From Actinokineospora alba (lineage in GTDB: Bacteria > Actinomycetota > Actinomycetes > Mycobacteriales > Pseudonocardiaceae), in assembly GCF_004362515.1 (NCBI RefSeq), contig NZ_SNXU01000001.1, positions 1,240,001 through 1,304,000 of the forward strand: a stretch of 64,000 nucleotides of DNA, written 5' to 3'. Shown piece by piece: positions 8,859 to 18,862 of this stretch. Position 1 is the stretch's first letter, and every line of letters starts with the position of its first letter. A program made the position numbers and the translations under genes. Below the pieces are notes generated by a model that ran no database searches, was not told where the DNA came from, and was given only the letters and a program-made list of their open reading frames with translations.

Positions 8859-9080
8859 TCAGCCCGCGTCGAAATAGGCGTTTTGCAGGTAGTCATGCAC
8901 CGCTTTCTCCGGCACACGGAAGGACTTGCCCACCCGCACCGCGGGGAGGTCGCCGTTGTGCACCAGTCGGTAAACGGTCATCTTGGACACTCGCATCAGG
9001 GTCGCCACCTCGGCCACCGTCAGGAATTGCACCTGCGGAAGTCCGGGTGCGCCCGGGTCGCGCTTGTTCGCCGGCATCAT
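8859..9080 (-). CDS. small helix-turn-helix (excisionase-like) DNA-binding protein
   Basis: A 73-residue MerR/excisionase-type winged HTH. FLTVAEVATLMRVSKMTVYRLV is the HTH, followed by GDLPAVRVGKSFRVP (wing) and a C-terminal YFDAG. It matches the Rv0500A family between proC and bS22. AAGGA lies 7 bases before the first ATG (9080); the second ATG (9077) and a GTG three bases upstream are alternatives. It probably acts as a dimeric transcription factor in the nucleoid; its regulon is unknown. A longer frame back to 9200 has no homology and is not used. Confidence 0.85.
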   Translation of the reverse strand: MMPANKRDPGAPGLPQVQFLTVAEVATLMRVSKMTVYRLVHNGDLPAVRVGKSFRVPEKAVHDYLQNAYFDAG

Positions 9081-9221
9081 CACCGCGTCCTTCAACACGC
9101 GTCGCGCCGTCGGCTTCCCCACCGACGGATTCGACACGCACGTGCTTCTGTCGAGAGTAGCGGGACACGTGTGACTAAAGCGACGCCACGTTTGGCTCAA
9201 ATCTGCAAAGTGCAGACCGGG

Positions 9222-10052
9222 TCAGTGCGCTTCGTGTTCGGCGCCCAGCTCCCTGGAACGGTCCCTGGCAGCCTCGATGGCGGCCAGCAGGGCGGCACGG
9301 ACCCCGTGGTTCTCCAGCTCGCGGATGGCCATGATGGTCGTCCCGGCGGGCGAGGTCACAGCCTCGCGCAGGATCACCGGGTGCTCCCCGGTCTCGACGA
9401 GCATCGCGGCCGCGCCCACGGCGGACTGGATGATGAGCTTCTCGGCGACCGCGCGCGGGATGCCGAGCAGGATGCCCGCGTCGATCATCGCCTCGACCAG
9501 GAAGAAGAAGTACGCCGGACCGGACCCGGACAGTGCCGTCACGGCGTCCTGCTGCGACTCCGGCACGCGCACGACCTTGCCGACGGCGCTGAGCATGTCC
9601 TCGACGGTCGCGAGGTGCTCCGGGCGGGCGTGCTTGCCCGGAGAGATGGCGCTCATGGCCTCGCCGACCAGCATCGGGGTGTTCGGCATGACCCGGACGA
9701 CGGGCACCCCAGCGGGCAGCCTGCGCTCGAACAGCGACGTCGGCAGACCGGCGCACAGGGACACCACGAGGGTCTCGGGGTCGACCACCGGCGCGAGCTC
9801 GTCGAGCAGCGGCTCGATGTCCTGCGGCTTGACCGCCACGACGAGCACGTCGGCGTCCTTGGCCGCCGTCGGCACGTCCGTGCAGCGAATGCCGTAGGTC
9901 TTGGTCAGCTCCGCCGAGCGCTCCGGGTAGCGCTCGGTGAACAACAGGTCGTCGGCACTGCGGCCGCCGTGCAGCAACCCGGACAGCAGCGCCTCGCCGA
10001 TCTTGCCCGCACCGAGCACCGCGATCGTGGGCCGCGCGTTCGCCTCAGTCAT
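9222..10052 (-). CDS. proC: pyrroline-5-carboxylate reductase
   Basis: A 276-residue enzyme that reduces delta1-pyrroline-5-carboxylate to L-proline with NAD(P)H, the last step of proline synthesis. The N-terminal Rossmann motif is AVLGAGKIGEALL. The signature near the C-terminus includes ALSGSGPAYFFFLVEAM and the substrate loop TSPAGTT. The length fits the family. TAGCCT lies 6 bases before ATG 10052, which is consistent with a leaderless transcript; no Shine-Dalgarno is visible. Proline dehydrogenase, the catabolic counterpart, lies two genes away on the same strand. Confidence 0.95.
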   Translation of the reverse strand: MTEANARPTIAVLGAGKIGEALLSGLLHGGRSADDLLFTERYPERSAELTKTYGIRCTDVPTAAKDADVLVVAVKPQDIEPLLDELAPVVDPETLVVSLCAGLPTSLFERRLPAGVPVVRVMPNTPMLVGEAMSAISPGKHARPEHLATVEDMLSAVGKVVRVPESQQDAVTALSGSGPAYFFFLVEAMIDAGILLGIPRAVAEKLIIQSAVGAAAMLVETGEHPVILREAVTSPAGTTIMAIRELENHGVRAALLAAIEAARDRSRELGAEHEAH

Positions 10053-10082
10053 GGGACAAGGCTAACGACCCACGCTCGTCGA

Positions 10083-10940
10083 TTAAGCGGTGGCGGTGAG
10101 GGCGAGCTGGCGGGCCTGGCAGACGAGGCGGCCGGTGGAGTCCACGACGGTGGCGTCGGAGTCGAACCACATGCCGTGCACGGCCTTGGACTCGACCTGG
10201 ATGCGCAGCCAACCGGGCGCGGGACGCGAGCGCAGGTGGGCGGTCAGCTGGACGGTCGGCGACCAGCCGAGCCTGCCCAGGTTGAACGTCACCGGCATCG
10301 AGATGTCCCCCGCGACCAGGGCGAACAGCGGGTCGGCGTGCTCGCCGCGCGGTCGCGCCCACAGCCGCAGGCGCAGCGGGTCACCCACGTGGCCGTGCAG
10401 GAAGCCCGCGCCGTTCGGGTCGAGCCGCACGTCGCAGGTCTCGGTCAGCCGGAACACCGACGCCGACGGGACCGTCGACAGGTCGATCGCGTTGCCCGGC
10501 GGCTCAGCGGGCTGGTTGGGCAGGTCGGCCCAGGCGGCCCGCTCGCGCGGGAGCCTGCCGGTGGTGACCATGCCCTCGACGCACGCGCGGCCACTCTGCT
10601 CAAGATGGACCGAGACGACCGTGGTTCGGCGGCCGGTCTTGCGGACGTCGGTGCGCAGCAGCACCGGGCCCACCCCCGGCGGCCGCAGGAACTGCGCGCT
10701 GACCGACAGCGGGTCCACCAGCGGCGCCCCCGCGCCGGTCTGGCCCGCCACCGCCGCGCGCGCCAGCAGGGCCAGCAGGAATCCGCCGTGCGGTCGCCCT
10801 CCCACGGTCCACTGGGCCGGGAGATCCGCGGTGAAGGTGCCGTCTCCCAGCGGACGCACCTTGACCGCGGCGGCGAACGCCCCACCCGCGGGCACGTGTC
10901 CGGACGCCCGCACATCGCCGTGGCCTGTCGCACTACTCAT
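10083..10940 (-). CDS. acyl-CoA thioesterase family protein (double hot-dog, TesB-like)
   Basis: A 285-residue protein with two hot-dog halves. The first carries VGGRPHGGFLLALLARAA, the usual hot-dog central helix; the second contains VTFNLGRLGWSPTVQLTAHLRSRPAPGWL. It is likely to hydrolyse acyl-CoA esters in the cytoplasm. ATG 10940 is chosen over TTG 10946; CAGGCT stands 7 bases upstream. It sits between proline dehydrogenase and proC with 30 bp to proC. No obvious link to proline metabolism, so position may only reflect core gene order. Confidence 0.78.
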   Translation of the reverse strand: MSSATGHGDVRASGHVPAGGAFAAAVKVRPLGDGTFTADLPAQWTVGGRPHGGFLLALLARAAVAGQTGAGAPLVDPLSVSAQFLRPPGVGPVLLRTDVRKTGRRTTVVSVHLEQSGRACVEGMVTTGRLPRERAAWADLPNQPAEPPGNAIDLSTVPSASVFRLTETCDVRLDPNGAGFLHGHVGDPLRLRLWARPRGEHADPLFALVAGDISMPVTFNLGRLGWSPTVQLTAHLRSRPAPGWLRIQVESKAVHGMWFDSDATVVDSTGRLVCQARQLALTATA

Positions 10941-11001
10941 GGGCAACAGCCTGCCACGCCGAGCTACCGGATCCCGCGCGGCTCCGCGGGATGAGCGTCA
11001 C

Positions 11002-11928
<927 letters not shown>

Positions 11929-12031
11929 GCGCACAATGTACGACGCGGCTCGCCAGGGGAGAACAAGGCATCCGGTCGTCCTACGTTTCCGCTCGGATTT
12001 GCCCGCCTCGGAGTGCTATCCGGGTGGTTCG

Positions 12032-12838
12032 CTACCGGCCGTCCGGGGAGATCAAATGCAGCCGGGCGAACAGCAGCGCCTCGGCCAGGTCCTTCGCCCG
12101 CTCCGCCGGACCCCGGGCGCGGCGGGTCGACACCTCCAGGACCACCTGGCCCTTGAAGCCGTTCGCGGCGAGCGTCTCGCACAGTTCGGCGCAGGGCTGG
12201 TCGCCGCGGCCGGGGACCATGTGCTCGTCCTTCGACAGGCCCGAACCGTCGGCGAGGTGGACGTGGGTCAGGCCCTCGCCCATTCGCTCGGCGAGTTTCA
12301 TCGCGTCCATGTGGGCGGCCGAGGTGTGCGACAAGTCCAGCGTGTAGTTGCGGTGGCCGACATCGGTCGGGTCGATCGACGGCCGGAACGCGGTCATCTC
12401 CATCGACCTCGTGCCCAGGCCCCGGCGGACCGGGAACATGTTCTCCACCGCGATCGCCACCCCGGTGCGTTCCTCCAGGCTGGCGACCAGGTCGGGGAAA
12501 GCGTCGGCGTAGCGGCGCTGCCAGCGGAACGGCGGGTGCACGACCACCGTGCGCGCGTCCAGGTCCTGCGCGGCCTCGACCGACCGGCGCAGCCTGACCT
12601 CCGGGTCCGGCGACCAGACGCGCTGGGTGATCAGCAGGCAGGGGGCGTGCACGGCCATGATCGGCACGCCGATCCGCGCCGAGCGACGACGCAGGCCGGG
12701 GACGTCCTGGCTCATCGGGTCGGCCCAGACCATGACCTCGACGCCGTCGTAGCCGAGTTCGTCGGCCAGCTTGAACGCGGTCGCCGCGGTCTGCGGCCAC
12801 ACGGATGCCGTCGACAGGCCGACGGGGATCGCGGTCAC
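12032..12838 (-). CDS. sugar phosphate isomerase/epimerase family TIM-barrel protein
   Basis: A 268-residue AP-endonuclease-2-type barrel. Metal-binding and catalytic residues are seen in MVWADPM, VHAPC, VVHPPF, AVENMFP, DLSHTS, HVHLADG and VLEVSTR. It corresponds to Rv0498 in the conserved block. GTG 12838 overlaps the stop of the preceding gene in a GTGA, which implies translational coupling. The longer upstream frame is only the shadow of that neighbour. The substrate is unknown; xylose isomerase-like sugar phosphates or inositol derivatives are possible. Confidence 0.82.
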   Translation of the reverse strand: MTAIPVGLSTASVWPQTAATAFKLADELGYDGVEVMVWADPMSQDVPGLRRRSARIGVPIMAVHAPCLLITQRVWSPDPEVRLRRSVEAAQDLDARTVVVHPPFRWQRRYADAFPDLVASLEERTGVAIAVENMFPVRRGLGTRSMEMTAFRPSIDPTDVGHRNYTLDLSHTSAAHMDAMKLAERMGEGLTHVHLADGSGLSKDEHMVPGRGDQPCAELCETLAANGFKGQVVLEVSTRRARGPAERAKDLAEALLFARLHLISPDGR

Positions 12839-14349
12839 CGACCGAGGAGCAACAACACCGCGGGCGAGACCGTGACCACCAGCCCGACGAGCACGGCGAG
12901 CACGGTGGTCTGCAGGTCCTCCGCCTTGCGGATCTTGCGGACGATGAGCACCAGCCCGACGATCACGGCCAGGGCGGCGGCCAGCGCGGCGGCGGGGAGG
13001 AAGCCCCACAGCCAGTTGAACGCCAGCCAGACCGCGGCGCCGCCGACCACGCCGAGGGCGAGTTGGCCCGCCATGATCGCCCACTCGCGACCGGGGTTGG
13101 CGTCCTCATCGATCTCGTCATCGTCGTCGTCCCGATCGCGCGGGTCCGGGTCGAAGTCCTCGTCGAAGTCGCTGTCATCAAAGTCGCGGTCGGCGCCTGC
13201 GGGGGCGCGGTCGAAGTCCTCGTCGAGGTCGTCGTGCGCCTGGTACTCGTTGAACCGGACCGCCGCGCGGTCGTCGAAGGACTCGACTTCCTCGAGGAAC
13301 TCCGGCCGCGGACCGCGCGGATCGATGGCCGTCTCGGAGGCGTCGCCGGGGAACTCGCGGGCTCCCCGGTTCGGCGCGGGCGGGAAGGTCGGCAGCGGCC
13401 GCGCCTCGCCTGCGGGCAGCGGCGGCTTCGGCAGCTGCTGCGACGGCTGCGGGAGCTGCTGGGAGACCTGCGGCTGGGGTATCGGCTGCGAGGGCTGCGG
13501 CTTCGGGATCGGCTGCGACGGCTGTGTCGGCTGTGGCGTCACTGGCTTGGGCAGCTGCTGCGAAGGCTGTGGCATCCGCTGGCCGGGCTGCGGCTGCTCG
13601 GGACGCTGCCCGCGGCGCGGGAGCAGCGGGAGGCGGTTCGGCCCGCCCGCCAGGCCCGCGGGCGGCTCGCTCGGGTCGGGACCGTCGTCGGTGACCCGCG
13701 GGATCTGCTCGGTGTGGCCCTCGGCGGGCACCGGTCGCGCGACCGGCCGCGGCAGGCGCAGCGACTCAGGTGTGGCCCGCGGAGGCTCCGGGCGCACGGG
13801 CTCCGACCGGGTCGGCTCGTGGCGCACGGCCTCGGGCCGGGCGACGTCCGGTCTCGGCGGCTCCGGCCGGGTGGGCTCGGGCCGGGGCGGCTCCGGGTGG
13901 ACCGGCTCGGGTCGGCGCAGCCCAGGGCGGACGGCCTCCGGTCGGACCGGCTCGGATCGCGGCGGCTCGTGCCTGGGCGGCTCGTGCCTCGCTGGGTCAT
14001 GCCGCGGTGGGTCATGACGCGGCGGCTCGCCCATGGGCGGGCGGCCGAGCAGCTCCGGTGGCGGCGTCGACGCGGGCTGACGGCGCTGCGGCGCGGGCTT
14101 GGGCGCGTGCGTGGTGCGGCCCTGCCGGTGCGACACCCGCTCCGGCGGCGTCTGCTCCTCGGTGATCGGCAGCATCTTCCCGCTGTCGGACATCACCCGC
14201 TCGATGATCGCCTGCGGCGCCGTGTCCGAGCCGTCCTCGGGCTTGCGGCGCCGTCGCCTGGGTGCGCTTTCGCCCGAGGTGCCGCCGTATTTGGCCAGCA
14301 ACTCGGCAACGGTGCGCTGGGTGCGCTCCGACCCGCCTTCTTGACTCAT
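12835..14349 (-). CDS. proline-rich membrane protein, Rv0497-like
   Basis: A 504-residue protein. A conserved N-terminal block (RTQRTVAELLAKYGG, then basic PRRRRRK) is followed by about 300 residues of low complexity: RPEPxRPE-type repeats, then QPSQPIPKPQ-type repeats, then an Asp/Glu-rich segment. Three to four hydrophobic helices end the protein (LALGVVGGAAVWLAFNWLW, ALAAALAVIVGLVLIV, LAVLVGLVVTVSPAVLLLLG). The N- and C-terminal blocks and the position between ppx and the TIM-barrel gene match Rv0497. ATG 14349 (GGAG nearby) is preferred to GTG 14358. The long linker is cytoplasmic if the N-terminus is inside; function unknown. Confidence 0.75.
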   Translation of the reverse strand: MSQEGGSERTQRTVAELLAKYGGTSGESAPRRRRRKPEDGSDTAPQAIIERVMSDSGKMLPITEEQTPPERVSHRQGRTTHAPKPAPQRRQPASTPPPELLGRPPMGEPPRHDPPRHDPARHEPPRHEPPRSEPVRPEAVRPGLRRPEPVHPEPPRPEPTRPEPPRPDVARPEAVRHEPTRSEPVRPEPPRATPESLRLPRPVARPVPAEGHTEQIPRVTDDGPDPSEPPAGLAGGPNRLPLLPRRGQRPEQPQPGQRMPQPSQQLPKPVTPQPTQPSQPIPKPQPSQPIPQPQVSQQLPQPSQQLPKPPLPAGEARPLPTFPPAPNRGAREFPGDASETAIDPRGPRPEFLEEVESFDDRAAVRFNEYQAHDDLDEDFDRAPAGADRDFDDSDFDEDFDPDPRDRDDDDDEIDEDANPGREWAIMAGQLALGVVGGAAVWLAFNWLWGFLPAAALAAALAVIVGLVLIVRKIRKAEDLQTTVLAVLVGLVVTVSPAVLLLLGR

Positions 14350-14436
14350 CCACTCCACCGTGCCCCGTGCTGGCCGATCCGTCCAGTGCCGGCACGCTCC
14401 GCGGAGGCTTCCCGGGCGGGAAGTCCCCGACTTCTC

Positions 14437-15390
14437 TCAGTCCGAGGAGACAGTGTGGTCCCCACCGTTCGTCTGGTCCAGCCGCCGGAGGATCACGCCT
14501 TCGCGCAGGGCCCACGGCCCGATCTCCAGTTCCGGCAGTGATAACGCTCGCATAGTGGCCTGCGCCACAAGTGCACCGGCTACCAACTGGTGCGCCCGGC
14601 TGGGGCTGACGCCCTCCAGTTCGGCGAGATCACCCGCGGACATGCGGGAGATGAACGCGATCAACTGGCGCAGCCCGGCCTCGGTCAGCGTGCGGCGCAC
14701 CCGCGGTCCCGCCGACGACGGCGCCGCGCCGGTCAGCCGGGCCAGGGTGCGGAACGTCTTGGAGGTCGCGACCACCCGATCGGGTTGGCCGAACTTCGCG
14801 ACCCGCCTGGCCACGGGGGCCAACTGCTCGGCGAGCCACTCCGTCGCCGACTCGATCTCACCGCGCTGCGGCGGGTCGCTGGTGAACCGGGTCCGGGTGA
14901 GCCTGCCCGCGCCGAGCGGGAGCGACCACGCGAAATCCGGGTCCTCGTCGATGCCCGCGGCGATCTCCAGTGAGCCGCCGCCGATGTCGAGGACGAGCAG
15001 GTTGCCCGCCGACCAGCCGTACCAGCGGCGCGCGGCGAGGAACGTGTAGCGGGCCTCGTCCTCGCCGGAGAGGACCTGCAGATCGACCCCGGTCTCCTTG
15101 GCGACCCGCTTGAGGACCTCGGCGGAGTTGCCCGCCTCGCGGACCGCCGATGTGGCGAACGCCATCATCTCGGCGCAGCCCAGCCGGACCGACGACTCCT
15201 TGGCCAAGGCGACGGTGCGGACGAGTTCGTCCGCACCGGCCTTGGACAGCATGCCGGAGCGCGTGATGCGCTCCGCGAGCCGCAGCACGGTCTTCTCCGA
15301 CCGTGCCGGGGTCGGGTGGGCACCCCGATGGGCGTCCACCACGAGCAGGTGGACCGTGTTCGATCCGACGTCCAATACCCCTAGGCGCAC
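14437..15390 (-). CDS. ppx: exopolyphosphatase, Ppx/GppA family
   Basis: A 317-residue short-form Ppx/GppA phosphatase of the ASKHA fold. It has LGVLDVGSNTVHLLVVD (phosphate 1), FATSAVREAGN, LSGEDEARYTFLAA and LVLDIGGGSLEI (phosphate 2). It lacks the C-terminal HD domain of longer family members, like the actinobacterial Rv0496 type, which hydrolyses short polyphosphate. GTG 15390 is preceded by TAGCGT after 7 bases, a leaderless-type arrangement. It lies 23 bp after regX3, so it may be part of a phosphate-responsive set with senX3-regX3. Confidence 0.9.
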   Translation of the reverse strand: MRLGVLDVGSNTVHLLVVDAHRGAHPTPARSEKTVLRLAERITRSGMLSKAGADELVRTVALAKESSVRLGCAEMMAFATSAVREAGNSAEVLKRVAKETGVDLQVLSGEDEARYTFLAARRWYGWSAGNLLVLDIGGGSLEIAAGIDEDPDFAWSLPLGAGRLTRTRFTSDPPQRGEIESATEWLAEQLAPVARRVAKFGQPDRVVATSKTFRTLARLTGAAPSSAGPRVRRTLTEAGLRQLIAFISRMSAGDLAELEGVSPSRAHQLVAGALVAQATMRALSLPELEIGPWALREGVILRRLDQTNGGDHTVSSD

Positions 15391-15413
15391 CGGGGGAACG
15401 CTACCCGCTCAGG

Positions 15414-16103
15414 TCACGACTCGAACTTGTAGCCGAGCCCCCGAACGGTCACCAGGTGGCGCGGGGAGGCCGGGTCGGGCTCGATCTTGGAGCGCAGCCG
15501 CTTGACGTGGACGTCGAGGGTCTTGGTGTCGCCGACGTAGTCCGCGCCCCACACCCGGTCGATCAGCTGGCCGCGGGTCAGCACCCGGCCGACGTTGCGC
15601 AGCAGGTACTCGAGGAGGTCGAACTCCTTGAGCGGCAGCGGGATCTCCTCACCGTCCACAGTGACCACGTGCCGTTCGACGTCCATTCGGACCGGTCCGG
15701 CGGCGAGCACCTGCGGGAGCAGCTCACCGTCGCCGCCGGCCTCGCCGCCGCGGCGCAGGACGGCCCGGACGCGGGCGATCAGCTCACGGGCGGAGTACGG
15801 CTTCGTCACATAGTCGTCGGCGCCGAGTTCGAGCCCGACGACCTTGTCGATCTCGCTGTCGCGGGCGGTCACCATGATCACCGGGACGGCCGAGCGCTGG
15901 CGGAGTGCCTTGCACACGTCGGTGCCGCTCATCCCGGGGAGCATGAGGTCGAGCAGCACGATGTCGGCGCCGTTGCGGTCGAACTCCTCGAGCGCCTGCT
16001 GCCCGGTGGCGGCCACCGCGGCGGTGAACCCTTCCTTCCGGAGCAGGAAGGCAAGCGGGTCGGCGAAGGACTCCTCGTCCTCGACGATCAGCACTCTCGT
16101 CAT
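15414..16103 (-). CDS. regX3: response regulator RegX3
   Basis: A 229-residue OmpR/PhoB-type regulator. The receiver (1-~120) has acidic residues in VEDEESF, the phospho-acceptor in VLLDLMLPG and the conserved Lys in DDYVTKPYS. The winged-helix domain has LKEFDLLEYLLRNVGRVLTR and VDVHVKRLRSKIE-like sequence, ending TVRGLGYKFE. It should activate phosphate-starvation genes once phosphorylated by SenX3. ATG 16103 overlaps the senX3 stop as ATGA, so the pair is translationally coupled. Gene order senX3-regX3 downstream of gpm matches mycobacteria. Confidence 0.94.
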   Translation of the reverse strand: MTRVLIVEDEESFADPLAFLLRKEGFTAAVAATGQQALEEFDRNGADIVLLDLMLPGMSGTDVCKALRQRSAVPVIMVTARDSEIDKVVGLELGADDYVTKPYSARELIARVRAVLRRGGEAGGDGELLPQVLAAGPVRMDVERHVVTVDGEEIPLPLKEFDLLEYLLRNVGRVLTRGQLIDRVWGADYVGDTKTLDVHVKRLRSKIEPDPASPRHLVTVRGLGYKFES

Positions 16104-17344
16104 GCCATTCCTCCGTGATCGGTACCGGCGCCGTCGGACTTCGACGGAGCGGCGGACGCGGCCAGGGACGCGACCGCGGCGCGGCCCGACCTGGTCTTCT
16201 CCGCGCCGTTGAGGGTGTCCGCCCCGGCCGGGGCCGGGGCGTCCAGGTGCGCGGGGATGCGCAGGGTGAACGTGGAGCCGAGACCGGGCTTGCTCCACAG
16301 CTTGACCTCGCCGCCGTGGTTGGCGGCGACGTGCTTGACGATGGCCAGGCCGAGTCCGGTGCCGCCGGTGGCCCGCGAGCGCGCCTTGTCGACGCGGTAG
16401 AACCGCTCGAACACGCGCTGCTGCTCCTCCTCGGCGATGCCGATGCCGCGGTCGGTCACCGCGATCTCGATGAACCCGTCGACCAGCGAGCGGCTCAGCG
16501 AGACCGGGTTGCCCGGCGGCGAGTAGGCCAGGGCGTTCTCCAGCAGGTTCGACAGGGCGGTGACCAGCAGGGTCCGGTCGCCCTCGACGAGCAGGCCGCT
16601 GTCGGCGTCGGTGGTGACGTCGATGCCGGTGGACTCCATGACCAGCCGCGCGCGGCCGAGGGCCTCGCGCACGACCGCGTCGACGTCGACGGTGTTCATG
16701 TCGGGCAGCCGCTCGGCGCCCTGCAGCCTCGACAGCGCGATCAGCTCGGTCACCAGGGTGCCCAGGCGGTTGCCCTCGTGGAGGATCTTGGTGGTGAAGC
16801 GGCGGACCTCGACCGGGTCCTCGGCGGCGTCGAGCACGGCCTCGGCCAGCAGCGCCATCGCGCCGACCGGGGTCTTGAGCTCGTGGCTGACGTTGGCCAC
16901 GAAGTCACGCCGGGTCGCTTCGAGGCGCACGGCATCGGACTGGTCGTCGGCGTCGACGACGGTGTAGCCCTCGCCGAGCGGCCGGACCTCGCCGAGCACG
17001 GCCTCCGGCGTCCGCCCGCCACGCGACTCCAGCGGCGAGAGGTCGATCTCCACCGGGTCGCCGGTCTCCAGGACCAGTTCGGAGGCTTTGCGCGCGCGCT
17101 CATCGACCTGGCGGTTGCGGACTAAACCGAGTTGCTCGGCGCGCGGGTTGTAGATCACCACGTCGCCGAAGTGGTTCAGGACGACGACACCGGAGTGCGA
17201 CGAGTGCACCCAGCGCTGGACGAGATCCGAAACGGTCGGTCCGGCCGGCCTGCGGGCCGGATCCCCGTGTCGGGCGCGCCCGACCAGGTATCCGACGAAC
17301 AGACCGACGAGCACTCCACACGACAGTGCGATCCACGCGGCCAC
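16100..17344 (-). CDS. senX3: sensor histidine kinase SenX3
   Basis: A 414-residue membrane kinase. One N-terminal transmembrane helix (ALSCGVLVGLFVGYLVG) is followed by a PAS-like region, the H-box FVANVSHELKTPVGAM with the phospho-acceptor His, an N-box LLENALAYSPPG and G-boxes DRGIGI and GTGLGLAI. The C-terminal ~50 residues are a Pro/Ala-rich tail. GTG 17344 has no Shine-Dalgarno; the -10-like TACGAT (17351-17356) is 6 bases upstream, so a leaderless message is likely. The partner RegX3 overlaps its stop. Confidence 0.94.
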   Translation of the reverse strand: MAAWIALSCGVLVGLFVGYLVGRARHGDPARRPAGPTVSDLVQRWVHSSHSGVVVLNHFGDVVIYNPRAEQLGLVRNRQVDERARKASELVLETGDPVEIDLSPLESRGGRTPEAVLGEVRPLGEGYTVVDADDQSDAVRLEATRRDFVANVSHELKTPVGAMALLAEAVLDAAEDPVEVRRFTTKILHEGNRLGTLVTELIALSRLQGAERLPDMNTVDVDAVVREALGRARLVMESTGIDVTTDADSGLLVEGDRTLLVTALSNLLENALAYSPPGNPVSLSRSLVDGFIEIAVTDRGIGIAEEEQQRVFERFYRVDKARSRATGGTGLGLAIVKHVAANHGGEVKLWSKPGLGSTFTLRIPAHLDAPAPAGADTLNGAEKTRSGRAAVASLAASAAPSKSDGAGTDHGGMA

Positions 17345-17494
17345 AGGAGGATCGTAAGCAGGTGGGGAGGGGTTTGGACCAGCCCGACAAGCCGTTCAGT
17401 GACCGTGGTGACACCTATCGGCCCGCTTGTTCGCGCCCCAGCCGACCCCCGTTCACCCATTCGTGTCCTACCCACCAGTAACCCCAGGTCAACC

Positions 17495-17632
17495 GCGAGT
17501 CGCCCGCCCCAGCAAGTGAGTCGCCCCTCCAGGCAAGTGAATTCAACATTCGCGAAGGTTGAACTCACTTGCCGGAAGGGGCGACTCGGTTGCCCCGGGG
17601 GGCGACTCACTTGCCGGACGGGGCGACTCGCG
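17495..17632. repeat. nested palindromic intergenic element (GTGAGTCGCCCC type)
   Basis: Between senX3 and gpmA the arms GGCAAGTGA-TTCAAC (17532-17546) and GTTGAA-TCACTTGCC (17558-17573) flank a 10-bp loop. Further copies of AAGTGAGTCGCCC and GGGCGACTCACTT surround them (left 17495-17530, right 17575-17632). The result is one large imperfect inverted repeat with a tandem duplication in the right arm. It ends 3 bp before the gpmA stop codon, so it may double as the gpmA terminator. The rest of 17345-17494 holds the senX3 promoter and nothing else recognisable. Confidence 0.8.
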
Positions 17633-17635
17633 GGT

Positions 17636-18376
17636 TTAGCGGCCTTGGTTGGCCACCTTGGCGATGGCGATCTTGGCGGCTTCGGGGTCGAGGTAGAGAC
17701 CGCCGGGGGTGGTGGGGGCGGCGGAGTCGTCGAGGTCGTAGCGCAGAGGGATGCCGGTCGGGATGTTGAGGCCCGCGATGTCGGCGTCGGAGATGCCGTC
17801 GAGGTGCTTGACCAGCGCGCGCAGCGAGTTGCCGTGTGCGGCGACCAGCACGTTCTTGCCCGCCTTGAGGTCGGGGACGATCTCGTTCTCCCAGTACGGC
17901 ACGACCCGGGCGACGACGTCCTTGAGGCACTCGGTCAGCGGCGCGTCGATGCCCGCGTAGCGCGGGTCGCCGTCCTGGCTGAACTCGCTGCCCTTCTCGA
18001 TGGGCGGCGGCGGGGTGTCGTAGGAGCGGCGCCAGAGCATGAACTGCTCTTCGCCGAACTCCTCGAGGGTCTGCTTCTTGTTCTTGCCCTGCAGGGCGCC
18101 GTAGTGGCGCTCGTTGAGCCGCCAGTCGCGCTTGACCGGGATCCAGTGCCGGTCGGCCGCGTCGAGGGCCAGGTTCGCCGTCGAGATCGCGCGCCGCTGC
18201 AGCGAGGTGTGCACGAGGTCGGGCAGCAGGTTCGCCTCACGCAGGAGGTGACCGCCGCGGGCGGCCTCGGCGACGCCCTTCTCCGAGAGCTCAACGTCGA
18301 CCCAGCCGGTGAACAGGTTCTGCGCGTTCCAGACGCTCTCGCCGTGCCGGATGAGCACCAAGGTTCCAATTGCCAT
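17636..18376 (-). CDS. gpmA: 2,3-bisphosphoglycerate-dependent phosphoglycerate mutase
   Basis: A 246-residue glycolytic enzyme that interconverts 3- and 2-phosphoglycerate. The phosphohistidine motif is [10 protein letters not shown], followed by [24 protein letters not shown] and the second active-site His in [14 protein letters not shown]. Length and order fit the family exactly. The start at ATG 18376 ([13 protein letters not shown]) fits homologues better than the longer frame. As in mycobacteria it lies immediately upstream of senX3-regX3. Confidence 0.95.
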   Translation of the reverse strand: MAIGTLVLIRHGESVWNAQNLFTGWVDVELSEKGVAEAARGGHLLREANLLPDLVHTSLQRRAISTANLALDAADRHWIPVKRDWRLNERHYGALQGKNKKQTLEEFGEEQFMLWRRSYDTPPPPIEKGSEFSQDGDPRYAGIDAPLTECLKDVVARVVPYWENEIVPDLKAGKNVLVAAHGNSLRALVKHLDGISDADIAGLNIPTGIPLRYDLDDSAAPTTPGGLYLDPEAAKIAIAKVANQGR

Positions 18377-18721
18377 GCCGATGAGCCTGCCAGATCCGGC
18401 GCCCGTCGCGGCCGTGAAGGACGTCTCCCCGCCCGCCGGGGGGCGTGGGCCAGGTGTCCGCGACCGATGGGCCAGATGATGTAACCGAAACCACACTCGC
18501 GCTGAACTATGCCCCAATCGGAGTAATCAAGTGGGCAGAGCAGGGCAAGCAGCAACCGATAGTCGCGAAAGTATGAGATTCCGTGACAAAACTGTTACTT
18601 ACTGACAGCTATTTCCACGATCGGCGTACTACGTGGCCTTGTGCCGGTTGCTCGGGTCTGCCAAGTTGGCTCAAGCCACATCGGGTCTGCTCCCACGCAC
18701 TCCCTGATCCGATGGGGCCCC

Positions 18722-18751
18722 GTGCGGCTCGACTCCCCTGCCGAGCCGCAC
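18722..18751. terminator. hairpin in the gpmA/DUF4349 intergenic region
   Basis: A 10-bp perfect stem GTGCGGCTCG/CGAGCCGCAC with a 10-base loop. A small GTGGC/GCCAC stem lies just beyond. Apart from these hairpins the 486-bp stretch 18377-18862 holds a moderately AT-rich zone at 18490-18620, probably the gpmA promoter region, and no gene I can support. Confidence 0.45.
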
Positions 18752-18803
18752 CCCCGCGCTGGGTGTCCGTGGCCTCCCCCGCCACGTGACCGGAGCGGGT
18801 TTT

Positions 18804-18859
18804 GGTCGCGGGGCGGTCCAGATATGCGACTCCCCCCCTCGCTGAATCGCCCCGCGACC
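18804..18859 (-). terminator. terminator-like inverted repeat after DUF4349 gene
   Basis: A 12-bp perfect stem (18804-18815 with 18848-18859, GGTCGCGGGGCG and its complement) encloses a 32-base loop. It starts 3 bp after the DUF4349 stop on the minus strand. Confidence 0.55.
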
Positions 18860-18862
18860 CTC

